Under the pieces are notes generated by a model. The model was not told the origin of the DNA. It saw nothing but the letters and a program-made list of their open reading frames with translations, and ran no database searches. The position numbers and the translations under genes were made by a program. 32,632 nucleotides of DNA from DASPOF01 sp035626155 (GTDB taxonomy: Bacteria; Desulfobacterota; Binatia; Binatales; Binataceae), in NCBI GenBank assembly GCA_035626155.1, contig DASPOF010000132.1:1-32632 (forward strand). The letters run 5' to 3'. Positions within the stretch are counted from its first letter, which is position 1; every line of letters begins with the position of its first letter. Positions 1 through 7,673 of the stretch are shown here, one piece after another.

Positions 1-613
1 CACGTCGCGCGCCGAGTACCGGCTCCTGCTTCGCGAGGACAACGCCGATCGGCGCCTCTCGCCGATTGGGGAGCGGCTGGGCCTGCTCGATGCTCGCGCG
101 AGTGAGCGGGTTCGCGACAAGGCGCTCAAGGTCGAGCGCGAGATCGCGCGGCTTGCATCCGCGGTCGTCCAGCCGACTCCCGAGGTCAATGCGATCCTCG
201 TCGAGTGCGGCGGGGCGCCGCTGTCGCAGCCGGCGCGCGCGATCGAATTGCTGAAGCGCCCCGAGGTGCCCTACGCATCGGCGGTCCGGATGGCGGGCAT
301 CGAGGCGGCGCTCGACTTCGACCAGGCGGGGGAACTGGAGACCGAGATCAAGTACGACGGATACGTGAAGCGGCAGGCCGAGGCTATCGATCGGTTCAAG
401 CGCCTCGAGGATGCGCTCATACCCGACTGGGTCGATTTTGGGACCGTTCCGGGGCTTTCCACCGAGGTTCGCGAGCGCCTGACGACCGTCCGGCCGCGCT
501 CGCTTGGGCAGGCGGCCCGGATGCCGGGGATCACGCCAGCCGCGGTCTCATTGCTGGCGGTGCACATCAAGGCGGGTCGCCGCCGCGCCGCGAACGCGGC
601 TCGTTTCACGTGA
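1..613 (+). CDS. mnmG: MnmG (GidA), tRNA uridine-5-carboxymethylaminomethyl modification enzyme, C-terminal part
   Basis: Partial gene: the window opens inside it, reading in frame from base 2 to a TGA at 611-613, 203 residues. The first residues match the conserved MnmG motif TSRAEYRLLLREDNADRRL, and the rest is the helical C-terminal domain that contacts MnmE and tRNA, including the P-G-[IL]-[ST]-x-A-A-[VI] type stretch (PGITPAAVSLLAVHIK) near the end. MnmG is an FAD enzyme that works with MnmE to modify the wobble uridine of certain tRNAs. The stop codon overlaps the GTG proposed as the start of rsmG and lies inside a ParB-binding palindrome. The gene order mnmG-rsmG-parA-parB is the classical origin-proximal arrangement. 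Confidence 0.95.
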   Translation, partial: TSRAEYRLLLREDNADRRLSPIGERLGLLDARASERVRDKALKVEREIARLASAVVQPTPEVNAILVECGGAPLSQPARAIELLKRPEVPYASAVRMAGIEAALDFDQAGELETEIKYDGYVKRQAEAIDRFKRLEDALIPDWVDFGTVPGLSTEVRERLTTVRPRSLGQAARMPGITPAAVSLLAVHIKAGRRRAANAARFT

Positions 614-616
614 AAC
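603..616. promoter_or_regulatory. parS site 1 (ParB-binding palindrome)
   Basis: GTTTCACGTGAAAC is a perfect 14-bp palindrome, extending to 16 bp as CGTTTCACGTGAAACG at 602-617. It matches the core of the widely conserved chromosomal parS consensus TGTTNCACGTGNAACA. It lies about 0.9 kb upstream of parA, within the coding overlap of mnmG and rsmG, so the same bases also carry the mnmG stop and the proposed rsmG start. ParB is expected to load here and spread to form the partition complex. Confidence 0.9.
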
Positions 617-1335
617 GTCCGCGCAAGCGCGTCGCGAAAACCGCGCGACCGAAGGAAATCGCTCTCTCAGTCCGACAGCACCTTGCGGCGGCGCTCTCGC
701 GAATGCGCTATGAGCCGGACGCGAAGGAATTCTTCGACCGCATCGAGCGCTTCACCGCGGTACTGGTTGAGTGGGGCGCGCGAATGAATCTGACCGCGGC
801 GCCCGGCGATGACAAGGAGATCTTCTTCCACATGCTGGACAGCCTCGCGCCCGCGATTCTTTCCAAGCGCCCTGATGGAGGACCTTTGATCGGCGTCTTT
901 GGCCCCGGCCGGCGAATCCTCGACATCGGAACCGGCGCCGGATTTCCCGGGCTGATCCTCGCGGCAGCAACCGAGGCGCAGTTCACGCTGGTCGAGTCAC
1001 GGCGCAGGCGGTCGAGTTTTCTGGCGGTCGCGGCGGGCGAGATGGGGCTTCATAACGTAACCGTCGAGCCGATTCGCGCGACGGGGTACCAGCCCGATGG
1101 CGCGTACGACGCCGTTGTGTCGCGTGGCGTCGGCGCGGTCGGCGGTTTCTATGAGATCGCATCGGGAGCGCTCAAGCATCGCGGTCTCGCTATCCTCTAC
1201 GCGAATGAGGGTCAATATATCGGTGTGGCGAACGCTGAGGCGTTCGGGCTGGGCGAACTAAACGAAGCGCACTACGTGGTACGTCGCGGTGATGAGGAAG
1301 CCGATCGCATGCTCGCGATATGGCGCAAGCTCTGA
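610..1335 (+). CDS. rsmG: RsmG (GidB), 16S rRNA m7G527 methyltransferase
   Basis: SAM-dependent methyltransferase that makes 7-methylguanosine at G527 of 16S rRNA. The Rossmann SAM-binding motif is visible as ILDIGTGAGFPG, followed by a typical acidic strand end (FTLVES), and upstream the RsmG-type segment EWGARMNLTA with HMLDSLAPA. The start chosen is GTG at 610, overlapping the mnmG TGA as GTGA, which gives 241 residues. The next in-frame ATG is at 703 (210 residues), but it would remove the first helix (VRQHLAAALSRM) that aligns with the N-terminus of E. coli RsmG, and it has no ribosome-binding site. Translation is probably coupled to mnmG. An open frame continues further upstream, but that part is antisense-like shadow of mnmG. 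Confidence 0.92.
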   Translation: MKRPRKRVAKTARPKEIALSVRQHLAAALSRMRYEPDAKEFFDRIERFTAVLVEWGARMNLTAAPGDDKEIFFHMLDSLAPAILSKRPDGGPLIGVFGPGRRILDIGTGAGFPGLILAAATEAQFTLVESRRRRSSFLAVAAGEMGLHNVTVEPIRATGYQPDGAYDAVVSRGVGAVGGFYEIASGALKHRGLAILYANEGQYIGVANAEAFGLGELNEAHYVVRRGDEEADRMLAIWRKL

Positions 1336-1401
1336 CCGCGATGAGCAACGCGGATCGACTCGGGTTCTGCTCGAGTTGTGAATTGAACCCGCAGCGGCGC
1401 T

Positions 1402-1431
1402 TTGATTTTGCACATCGATCGTAGTTTAATT
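1402..1431 (+). promoter_or_regulatory. possible sigma70-type promoter for parAB
   Basis: TTGATT (1402-1407), an 18-nt spacer and TTAATT (1426-1431) lie in the only AT-richer stretch of the 160-bp rsmG-parA gap. Transcription would start just upstream of parS site 2, allowing ParB feedback on parAB. Prediction from sequence alone, weak match. Confidence 0.3.
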
Positions 1432-1446
1432 CTGGTAAGCGTCCGG

Positions 1447-1460
1447 GTTTCACGTGGAAC
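1447..1460. promoter_or_regulatory. parS site 2 (ParB-binding site in the parA leader)
   Basis: GTTTCACGTGGAAC matches the parS core GTTNCACGTGNAAC with one asymmetric position between half-sites. It sits 36 bp upstream of the proposed parA start, in the parAB leader. Together with site 1 it brackets rsmG. It overlaps a GTG at 1454 that is in frame with parA but is probably not the real start. Confidence 0.85.
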
Positions 1461-1495
1461 GGACGCACCGCGTGCGCGACGGATGTGGGGTGGCC

Positions 1496-2290
1496 GTGGG
1501 GCGGGTCATCGCAATAGCAAATCAGAAAGGCGGTGTCGGCAAGACCACGACTGCGGTTAATCTCGCAGTCGCGTTGGCGCAGTCGGACCGCCGCGTCCTT
1601 CTGATAGACATCGATCCGCAAAGCAATGCGACGTCGGGTCTGTCGGCGAATCGCGACCCGGCCGGCGCCGCGGATCGCGGCAAGACGATCTACGAAGCCC
1701 TGGTGACCGACGTGCCGCTGGTGGAAATTATCCGCGAGGTGCGCCCGGGCCTCGACCTGGCGCCATCGAGTGGCGACCTGGTTGGGGCCGAGATCGAGCT
1801 GGCGACGATGGAAGGCCGCGAACGCCGGCTGCAGGCCCTTCTCAAACAGGGTTTTGGCCATTATAACTATGTCCTGCTCGACACGCCCCCATCGCTCGGC
1901 ATTCTTACCCTCAACGCGCTCGTCGCGGCGGATACCGTGCTCGTCCCGATGCAGTGCGAGTACTACGCGCTGGAAGGATTGAGCGCGCTGGTGGCGACGA
2001 TCCGGCGGGTGAAGGCGGGGCTTAAGCCGACTCTCGAAATCGAGGGGCTCGTGCTGACGATGTTCGATCGGCGCAATCGGCTGAGCTTCGAGATCGAGCG
2101 CGAGGTGCGCACGCACTTCGCGGAGAAAGTTTTTCAGACTGTGATTCCGCGCAACGTGCGGCTCTCCGAAAGCCCCAGCCACGGGCTGTCGGCGCTCGAG
2201 TACGAATCGAAGTCGGCGGGGGCCGAGAGCTATCGGGAGCTTGCGATGGAAATTCTTGCGCGCGAGGCCGCGCTATCGACGAATGCGTGA
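1496..2290 (+). CDS. parA: ParA (Soj) chromosome-partitioning ATPase
   Basis: Deviant-Walker ATPase that segregates the origin region together with ParB-parS; it binds DNA non-specifically in the ATP dimer form. The N-terminus reads MGRVIAIANQKGGVGKTT, with the signature lysine in KGGVGKTT, then the A' motif LLIDIDPQSNAT and a Walker B-like LLDTPPSLG. Length is 264 residues, normal for a short chromosomal (type Ib-like) ParA without an N-terminal helix-turn-helix. The start at GTG 1496 puts the P-loop immediately at the N-terminus as in relatives; in-frame GTG codons at 1454, 1472 and 1490 are alternatives that would add up to 14 unusual residues. parB follows 75 bp downstream. Confidence 0.95.
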   Translation: MGRVIAIANQKGGVGKTTTAVNLAVALAQSDRRVLLIDIDPQSNATSGLSANRDPAGAADRGKTIYEALVTDVPLVEIIREVRPGLDLAPSSGDLVGAEIELATMEGRERRLQALLKQGFGHYNYVLLDTPPSLGILTLNALVAADTVLVPMQCEYYALEGLSALVATIRRVKAGLKPTLEIEGLVLTMFDRRNRLSFEIEREVRTHFAEKVFQTVIPRNVRLSESPSHGLSALEYESKSAGAESYRELAMEILAREAALSTNA

Positions 2291-2365
2291 TGAAATCGCG
2301 CGATCCGAAAAAATTCCCGGCGCACTAACGCAGGCGCGGACACCTGACGAGGAGGATGAGGGCGG

Positions 2366-3277
2366 ATGCTACGACGACCATTGGGACGCGGACTCGATGC
2401 GCTGATTGAAAGCACCCTTCCCGAACCGCCGCGCGACGGCGCGGGCGCCGAGGTCGTGATGGCGCCGGTGGAACGAATCGGCGCAAGCCCGTTTCAGCCG
2501 CGGATGCGATTCGATGATGGACGGCTCCAGGAGCTGGCGAGCGCGATCGCAAGCCAGGGCGTGATCGAGCCGCTCATCGTCCGCACGCGCGCGGGCGCAT
2601 CCGCGCCCGATGCGCCGCATTACGAGCTGATCGCGGGCGAGCGCAGGCTGCGCGCTGCGCGGCGCGCGGGACTGGCGGCGGTGCCGGTCATCGTGCGCGA
2701 ACTCGACGATCGCGGCGCGCTCGAGATGTCGCTGGTCGAGAACCTGGCGCGCGAGGATCTCAATGCGGTCGAGGAGGGGCGAGGGCTTGCGCGTCTCAGC
2801 CGCGAGTTCGGACTCGGCCACGATGAGATCGCTAATCGAATCGGAAAGAGCCGCCCGTACGTGAGCAATGCGATCCGGCTGCTCGAGCTTCCCGAGCCGG
2901 TGCTCGAGATGATCGCGCGCGGAGAGCTGACCGCAGGACAGGCGCGCCCGCTGCTTGCGATTGGGTCCGCGCACGCGCAAATCGACGGCGCGCGGCGCAT
3001 CGTCGAGGGCGGACTCAACTCGCGCGGCGCCGAGCAGCTTGCCGCCGAGCATCGCGCCCGGCGCTCTTCCTCCGCGCGTCGCGTCACGGTCGATCCCAAC
3101 CTCGCGGCCCTGGCCGACAATCTTCAGCGCACGTTCAAGCGCAAGGTCAGGATCGTCCGCCGGCGCGGGAAGCATCCGGGGCGAATCGAGCTCGAGTACT
3201 ATGACGAGAATGATCTCAACGCGCTGACGGCGGCGCTGATGGGGCTTTCGCGCGCCGCCGGCGCTGCAAGCGTCTGA
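2366..3277 (+). CDS. parB: ParB (Spo0J) chromosome-partitioning protein
   Basis: CTP-dependent DNA clamp that loads at parS and spreads. The N-terminus LRRPLGRGLDALI is the usual ParA-stimulating segment. Residues around 34-100 hold the CTP-binding ParB/Srx domain, with SPFQPR, the box YELIAGERRLRAARRAG and then VENLAREDLNAVEEG. A helix-turn-helix follows (IANRIGKSRPYVSNAIRLLELP), and the C-terminus is a dimerisation domain with a basic segment (KRKVRIVRRRGKHPG). The length of 303 residues is typical. AGGAGG lies about 10 nt upstream of the ATG. The two parS-like sites upstream are its expected binding sites. Confidence 0.96.
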   Translation: MLRRPLGRGLDALIESTLPEPPRDGAGAEVVMAPVERIGASPFQPRMRFDDGRLQELASAIASQGVIEPLIVRTRAGASAPDAPHYELIAGERRLRAARRAGLAAVPVIVRELDDRGALEMSLVENLAREDLNAVEEGRGLARLSREFGLGHDEIANRIGKSRPYVSNAIRLLELPEPVLEMIARGELTAGQARPLLAIGSAHAQIDGARRIVEGGLNSRGAEQLAAEHRARRSSSARRVTVDPNLAALADNLQRTFKRKVRIVRRRGKHPGRIELEYYDENDLNALTAALMGLSRAAGAASV

Positions 3278-3297
3278 TAGCGCTGACTTCCCGCGAG

Positions 3298-4836
3298 TTA
3301 CGGATCGATTGAAATTGCGGCCGCGTCGCCTGCCGCCAGCGCCTTGCCGCGGCGCAGCAGAACGAGCGGGCGTCCCCCGCGATCGGTGGTCAGGACCGGC
3401 TCGAGATCGAGCGCCTCGGCCTGATGCGCGCGCCAGACGCGGGCGGGCACGATGACGTATCCGGGCGGCGCATCGCCGAGCTTGCCCCCGATCGCGGGCG
3501 CATCGCGGTCGAGGTAAAAGAGCAGCGGCGCGAGTTCCTCATCGAAGCCGTAAGTATAAAGCGGCTCGGCCGGGCCGACCACGCGGCGAATCTCCTCGGC
3601 CCCCGGCCGATACGTGCTGTCCGCGCATTGGCGGATTTCCTGGCGCGGTATGTAGATAAGGTTGAACACGATCAGCCCGCAGCAAATCGCGGCGAAGGAC
3701 CATTTCATCGCGTTCCCCAGCCGCAAGCGGGCGAAGCCGCCGATCCACCACGCGAGCATCACGGCGCTGGCGGGCCAGAGCGGGACCAGGTATGCGCGGC
3801 GCTTGTAGGCCGCAACCGAGAAGAAAATCACGGTGATGATCCAGAAAATCGCGAACAGGCGGACCGCCGCACGCGCGCGGAGCGCACTTGAATCCGTCGC
3901 CACGGCGTCATCGTCGCGATTGCCGCGCGGCCAGAGGGCGGTTGCGGCCGCGATTGGCACGAGCAAGCTCAGCGGCGCCGAATTGAGCAGGATCGGCTTG
4001 GCGTAATACCACGGCGTCATCGTGCCGAGCGCGCCGAAAAAGCGCCCCAGGTTTTCGCTTCCGAGCTGGCGGTGGAGAAACGCGAAACGGCCGCCGAGAT
4101 AACAGGCGAGGTACCAGCTCGATGCGATCGCGGCGCCGGCGATCAGCGGCCCCGGCTCGAGCATCGCGACGAGCTGCGAGAATCGGCGCTCGATCGCCAT
4201 GAAAACCACAATTGCTGCACCGGGCAGAATTGCGCCGACCGGCCCCTTGGCGAGCACGGCCAGTCCCAGAGCCACCGCGAGCAGGTAGAGCATCCCGCGC
4301 CTGGCCGGCCCGCCAGCCGCGGTGCGGGCGGCGTCGCTCGCTTGCGGGGGTATCCACCAGACGAATGCGAACATCGCGAGCGTCTCGAAAAAAGTGAGCG
4401 TCATGTCCACCCGGCCGAAGCGCCCCTGGCTGATGTATTGGTATGACGCGGCGAGCGCGAGCCCGGCGAGAATCGCACCGTCCGCGCCGAGCATCGAATT
4501 CGCAAACGCGATCGTGAGTACGATGCCGGCGGTCGCATAGAGCGCCGAGGCGAGCCGCAGGTTGGCCGCGGTCACCTTGCGTATCCCCGCCACCCGGTCG
4601 AGCGCCGTCGCGGTCCAATGGAACAGCGGCGGCTTGTACATCGGCGTGCGCCCGTTCTCCAGCGGGAACAGCAGATTGCCGCGCTCGACCATCTCCTGGA
4701 CGAACACGCCCTCGACCGCCTCGTTCCCGCTGCACACGTCGCTTGCGCCCAGACGATTGAGGAGCAGGACGGCGCTCGCGATCACAATGGCGGCGAGGAT
4801 CGCGGCGGGGGCGATCCGTGCGGGCGGCGATTTCAT
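3298..4836 (-). CDS. ArnT/PMT-like membrane glycosyltransferase (GT39/GT83 type)
   Basis: Predicted polytopic inner-membrane glycosyltransferase of the ArnT/dolichyl-P-mannosyltransferase superfamily, which moves a sugar from a polyprenyl-phosphate carrier to a lipid or protein acceptor. The protein has 512 residues from ATG 4836. It shows an N-terminal membrane helix (residues 9-29), a periplasmic loop with the family-type stretch NEAVEGVFVQEMVERGNLL, then YKPPLFHW, which matches the ArnT loop motif, followed by many hydrophobic segments and a soluble C-terminal part of about 130 residues. The acidic pair of the first loop, usually DE, reads NE (residues 38-39). The donor and acceptor are not predictable. 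It lies 53 bp downstream of the N-acetylglutamate-synthase-like gene on the same strand and is convergent with parB. Confidence 0.75.
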   Translation of the reverse strand: MKSPPARIAPAAILAAIVIASAVLLLNRLGASDVCSGNEAVEGVFVQEMVERGNLLFPLENGRTPMYKPPLFHWTATALDRVAGIRKVTAANLRLASALYATAGIVLTIAFANSMLGADGAILAGLALAASYQYISQGRFGRVDMTLTFFETLAMFAFVWWIPPQASDAARTAAGGPARRGMLYLLAVALGLAVLAKGPVGAILPGAAIVVFMAIERRFSQLVAMLEPGPLIAGAAIASSWYLACYLGGRFAFLHRQLGSENLGRFFGALGTMTPWYYAKPILLNSAPLSLLVPIAAATALWPRGNRDDDAVATDSSALRARAAVRLFAIFWIITVIFFSVAAYKRRAYLVPLWPASAVMLAWWIGGFARLRLGNAMKWSFAAICCGLIVFNLIYIPRQEIRQCADSTYRPGAEEIRRVVGPAEPLYTYGFDEELAPLLFYLDRDAPAIGGKLGDAPPGYVIVPARVWRAHQAEALDLEPVLTTDRGGRPLVLLRRGKALAAGDAAAISIDP

Positions 4837-4889
4837 TGCCGGGTCTGCCGGCGCCGCGCCCTGGCGGGGAGTTGAGGAACCCTTTTCAC

Positions 4890-6056
4890 TTAACCGAGTT
4901 CGTACCGGAAGATGTGGAGCTGCGCCATCCGGGCCGGATCGTAGCCGCGCCATTTCGCCGGGGCGACATCGCGGGGCGCCGCGCGCCGGAAGCCGAGGCG
5001 GCTGAAGAAGCGCGCCGCGCGCTCCTCGGTCGTGCATGCGAACACGTAGCGGAGCATGCGCGACCGCGCCTCTTCCATGACTTCCTTCACGAGTTCCACT
5101 GCGACGCCCTCGCCCTGGAAGCGCGTCAGCGTATAGAGCGCGGTGATTTCGCCTGCGCGCTCGCGCCGGTACGGCTCCGTGAGAAGCGAGCAAATCCCGG
5201 CCAGGTGCTCATCGCCGATTCGGTAGCCGAAGCACGAGGGCAGCAGTCTGGCGATTTGGTCCGCGCTGCGCGAGAGCAGGAAGCCCTCGTGTTGCGCGCG
5301 CACGATCAGCGCCTCGACCTCCTCGAAGTCGTCGATCGAGATCGGCCGCACCCATCCGTACTGCATCTCGGTGAACAGCGTGCCGGTGCCGATAAAGCTG
5401 AACAGCTCTTCGTAAACGCCGCGCGGAGCGACCAGGTTGACCGAGCCGACGCCGTCCTTGAGCGCGCGGTGGGTGGAGCGCACGATTGCCCGGCGCAGGC
5501 GCGATCGAATCTGCGGCAGAAGAGGGCGGACCCGCTTCATCTCGACGAACGAGAGCCTTCTGCTTTTTTTATCGACCAGCCCGCCCGCCCGATCGAGAAA
5601 GATCAGCTTGAAGACGCGGAGCCGGCTTGCGAGTTCCTGGGCGAAGACGACCAGGTCCTCGGGGTCGTCGTCTTTGGTGGATGCGACCACGGTGGACCCC
5701 GCGCGCAGGCCCTCCCAGATCAGGGCGACCGCGGAATCGGGCGGGTAGGGACGCGATCGCACTCCGCGCGACGGGTCGAAGATCGGAATCGGCCCCGCCG
5801 GCGCCATCCGCCCCATCCGCCGCATCAGGCGCTGAAGTGCGCCCGGCCAGACGATCACGATGCATCGGGTCTGGTTGCGGCGCAGCTCGCGCAGCGTGCG
5901 CACGAGCGAGTCGAACTCGCTGATTCGCTCGCCCGACGGCGGAATCATCGCGAACAGCAGGCTCTTGCCGTAGAACTCCTCGAGATAGAAGCTTTTCTCG
6001 GAAAAGATTGGAGCGCGGGCGCGAGCTTCCTGCCCCAGCGCTCCCGGCGCGGCCAT
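4890..6056 (-). CDS. N-acetylglutamate synthase-like protein (degenerate amino-acid-kinase fold plus GNAT domain)
   Basis: The C-terminal third (roughly residues 240-388) is a GNAT acetyltransferase with the ArgA layout: RPISIDDFEEVEALI, an acetyl-CoA region GEITALYTLTRFQGEGVAVELV, and the late segment ARFFSRLGFRRAAP. The N-terminal two thirds resemble the ArgB/ArgA amino-acid-kinase fold (VFKLIFLDRAGGLVD, ALKDGVGSVNLV, GTGTLFTEM), but the usual N-terminal glycine-rich strand is not recognisable. By analogy it would acetylate glutamate in the first step of arginine synthesis. ATG 6056 is chosen because AAGGTGAG lies about 10 nt upstream; GTG 6071 would add five residues. No other arginine gene is nearby, so substrate assignment is tentative. 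Confidence 0.6.
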   Translation of the reverse strand: MAAPGALGQEARARAPIFSEKSFYLEEFYGKSLLFAMIPPSGERISEFDSLVRTLRELRRNQTRCIVIVWPGALQRLMRRMGRMAPAGPIPIFDPSRGVRSRPYPPDSAVALIWEGLRAGSTVVASTKDDDPEDLVVFAQELASRLRVFKLIFLDRAGGLVDKKSRRLSFVEMKRVRPLLPQIRSRLRRAIVRSTHRALKDGVGSVNLVAPRGVYEELFSFIGTGTLFTEMQYGWVRPISIDDFEEVEALIVRAQHEGFLLSRSADQIARLLPSCFGYRIGDEHLAGICSLLTEPYRRERAGEITALYTLTRFQGEGVAVELVKEVMEEARSRMLRYVFACTTEERAARFFSRLGFRRAAPRDVAPAKWRGYDPARMAQLHIFRYELG

Positions 6057-6202
6057 CGCCTGCTCGCTCACCTTTCGAGATCCGGCACAAAGCCGCGATC
6101 GATCGCGCCTTGGGACCGATGCGGCGATTCGCGCGTGGCGAGGCGATTGGGCGGATGCGGCAACGGACTAGCAGGCTGGTGATAAATCACAACCTGCTCC
6201 CC

Positions 6203-6248
6203 CTCTCTTATCTCCCCCGGAAAAGACCGGGAGAGAAGATAGAGGAAG
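6203..6248. repeat. intergenic inverted repeat (hairpin)
   Basis: In the 268-bp gap between the Rrf2 gene and the ArgA-like gene, TCTCCCCCGG (6211-6220) and CCGGGAGAGA (6231-6240) pair over 10 bp with one mismatch around a 6-nt loop, and weaker pairing extends the stem outward. No T-run follows on either strand, so it is not a clear terminator. Its C-rich arm and A-rich loop resemble the hairpins at 21994-22021 and 22112-22141, possibly one dispersed repeat family. I see no gene in the rest of this gap. Confidence 0.5.
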
Positions 6249-6324
6249 GAAGCCAACTTTTACCCAGGATGTTGAGATCACAGGACGGCCGAACTGCGCG
6301 GATTTCGCTCTTCTCGACATCCTG

Positions 6325-6798
6325 CTAGGGCTTGGCGGGCGAGGCCACCGCCTCGTTCGCGGTGGGCCGGAATGCGCCCTCGCTCGGGCCCCTTATCGCT
6401 GCGATTTCCTGGAGCGAGGTATCCGAGAACATTTCCAGCAGCATCTGCTGGCCCTTCTCCCAGACGCGATACATACGGCAGGCCGGCTGGAGCGCGCACG
6501 AACTCGAGCCATCGGTGCAGATATTGAGCCTGATCGGGCCCTCGACCGCCTCGATAATGTCGCGGAACGAAATCGACGACGCGGGGCGCGCGAGCTGGTA
6601 GCCGCCGCCGGGACCGCGCCGCGCGTTGACGAGTCGGCCGCGCATCAGGTCGCGGATCACCTTCTCGAGGTAGTACTTGGGAATTTGCTCGTGCTTGGCG
6701 ATCTCGCCCCCTCGCGCGATCCCGTTGGGGCGGTCGGCCATATAGATCATCGCCCGAAGCGCATACTCGATCTTGCGCGGGATTTGCATCAAGCTCAT
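6325..6798 (-). CDS. Rrf2-family transcriptional regulator with probable Fe-S cysteines
   Basis: Winged-helix repressor/activator of the Rrf2 family (IscR, NsrR, CymR relatives), 157 residues. Visible are the N-terminal segment IEYALRAMIYMADRP, the recognition region IPKYYLEKVIRDLMRGRLV and the wing motif RRGPGGGYQLARP, followed by FRDIIEAVEG. Three cysteines (C94, C101, C107) are spaced C-x6-C-x5-C, one residue wider than the C-x5-C-x5-C of IscR, so a redox- or NO-sensing cluster is plausible. GGGAGG lies just upstream of ATG 6798. It is 52 bp downstream of riboflavin synthase on the same strand and probably cotranscribed; its targets are unknown. Confidence 0.88.
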   Translation of the reverse strand: MSLMQIPRKIEYALRAMIYMADRPNGIARGGEIAKHEQIPKYYLEKVIRDLMRGRLVNARRGPGGGYQLARPASSISFRDIIEAVEGPIRLNICTDGSSSCALQPACRMYRVWEKGQQMLLEMFSDTSLQEIAAIRGPSEGAFRPTANEAVASPAKP

Positions 6799-6850
6799 GA
6801 GCGCCCTCCCGCGGACAGACCGATCCGGTCATGTGCGCGCGCCGGCGTAA

Positions 6851-7468
6851 TCATGAGCCCCCCGCCGCGGCGAGCATTCCCCGCTCTGCGAGCATCTTCT
6901 CGACGTACTTCACGAGCATATCGCTCTCGAAATTCACCGCATCGCCTGCCCGCTTGAAGCCGAGCGTCGTGACTTTCAGCGTATGCGGAATAAGCTCGCA
7001 GCAAAACCGGGGACCGTGGATTCCGAACACGGTCAGGCTGATGCCGTCGATGGTGGCCGAGCCTTTCTCGACCAGATAGCGCGACTCGCTTGCCGGCGCC
7101 TCGAACGTGTACAGCCTGGAGCCGCCCTCCGGCTCGATCGAGACGATTTTCCCGACGCCATCGACGTGCCCCGCCACCAGATGCCCGCCCACCAGCTTGC
7201 CCAGCGTGAGGCATCGCTCGAGGTTTACCCGGTCGCCGGCCCGCAGGCTGCCGAGCGTCGTGCGCCGAAGCGTCTCGGCCGAGACGTCCATCGACATGCG
7301 CCCGCGCGCCTTCGAGACCACCGTCAGGCAGGCGCCATTAACGGAAATCGAATCGCCGACTTTGATTCGCGCCATCGGGAGCGCGGTTTTGACGGCAAGA
7401 ACCGCGCCCTGGCCGGTAAGGTCGATCGAATCGACGGTTGCGAGATCTTCGATGATGCCGGTGTACAT
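6851..7468 (-). CDS. ribE: riboflavin synthase, alpha subunit
   Basis: Catalyses dismutation of two 6,7-dimethyl-8-ribityllumazine molecules to riboflavin plus a pyrimidinedione, the last step of riboflavin synthesis. The protein has 205 residues and the family's internal duplication: barrel 1 starts MYTGIIEDLATV (usually MFTGIIE) with GDSISVNGACLTV, and barrel 2 contains GHLVAGHVDGVGKIVSI and GSATIDGISLTV. The ATG at 7468 has no obvious Shine-Dalgarno sequence but fits the family start. The other rib genes are not adjacent, and no FMN riboswitch is apparent in the roughly 50-nt leader. A good promoter lies at 7524-7552. Confidence 0.95.
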   Translation of the reverse strand: MYTGIIEDLATVDSIDLTGQGAVLAVKTALPMARIKVGDSISVNGACLTVVSKARGRMSMDVSAETLRRTTLGSLRAGDRVNLERCLTLGKLVGGHLVAGHVDGVGKIVSIEPEGGSRLYTFEAPASESRYLVEKGSATIDGISLTVFGIHGPRFCCELIPHTLKVTTLGFKRAGDAVNFESDMLVKYVEKMLAERGMLAAAGGS

Positions 7469-7523
7469 GCGGCGCTACAGGGTTCGGCATGAGGAAGGTG
7501 CCGCGAGCTAAAAACCCTCAAAA

Positions 7524-7552
7524 ATCATACTTTCCCCAAGCCTCGCTCGCAA
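7524..7552 (-). promoter_or_regulatory. promoter for ribE-rrf2
   Basis: On the minus strand TTGCGA (7547-7552) and TATGAT (7524-7529) are separated by exactly 17 nt, giving a start of transcription near 7517, about 50 nt before the ribE ATG. The divergent gene at 7674 starts on the other side. Confidence 0.55.
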
Positions 7553-7673
7553 CTACGGTTAGCCCGATGGCGGCGCTTTAATCCTTTTATCCACGCGTGC
7601 GAGTCACGCGGATGCTCCGGTCGTTGCGGCGCGCGGCGCATCGAACCGGTAATCCCCGGCAGCGAGGGAGCCT

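Noticed and set aside
4818..6182. 454-codon plus-strand open frame opposite the ArgA-like gene
   Set aside because: Low-complexity Arg/Asp/Ala-rich shadow frame; the minus-strand product has recognisable GNAT motifs.
7584..7592. DnaA-box-like TTATCCACG
   Set aside because: Single site with one mismatch, no cluster and no AT-rich unwinding region; not evidence of an origin.
7469..7673. FMN riboswitch upstream of riboflavin synthase
   Set aside because: The leader after the predicted promoter is only about 50 nt, too short for the six-stem FMN aptamer, and conserved aptamer segments are not seen.
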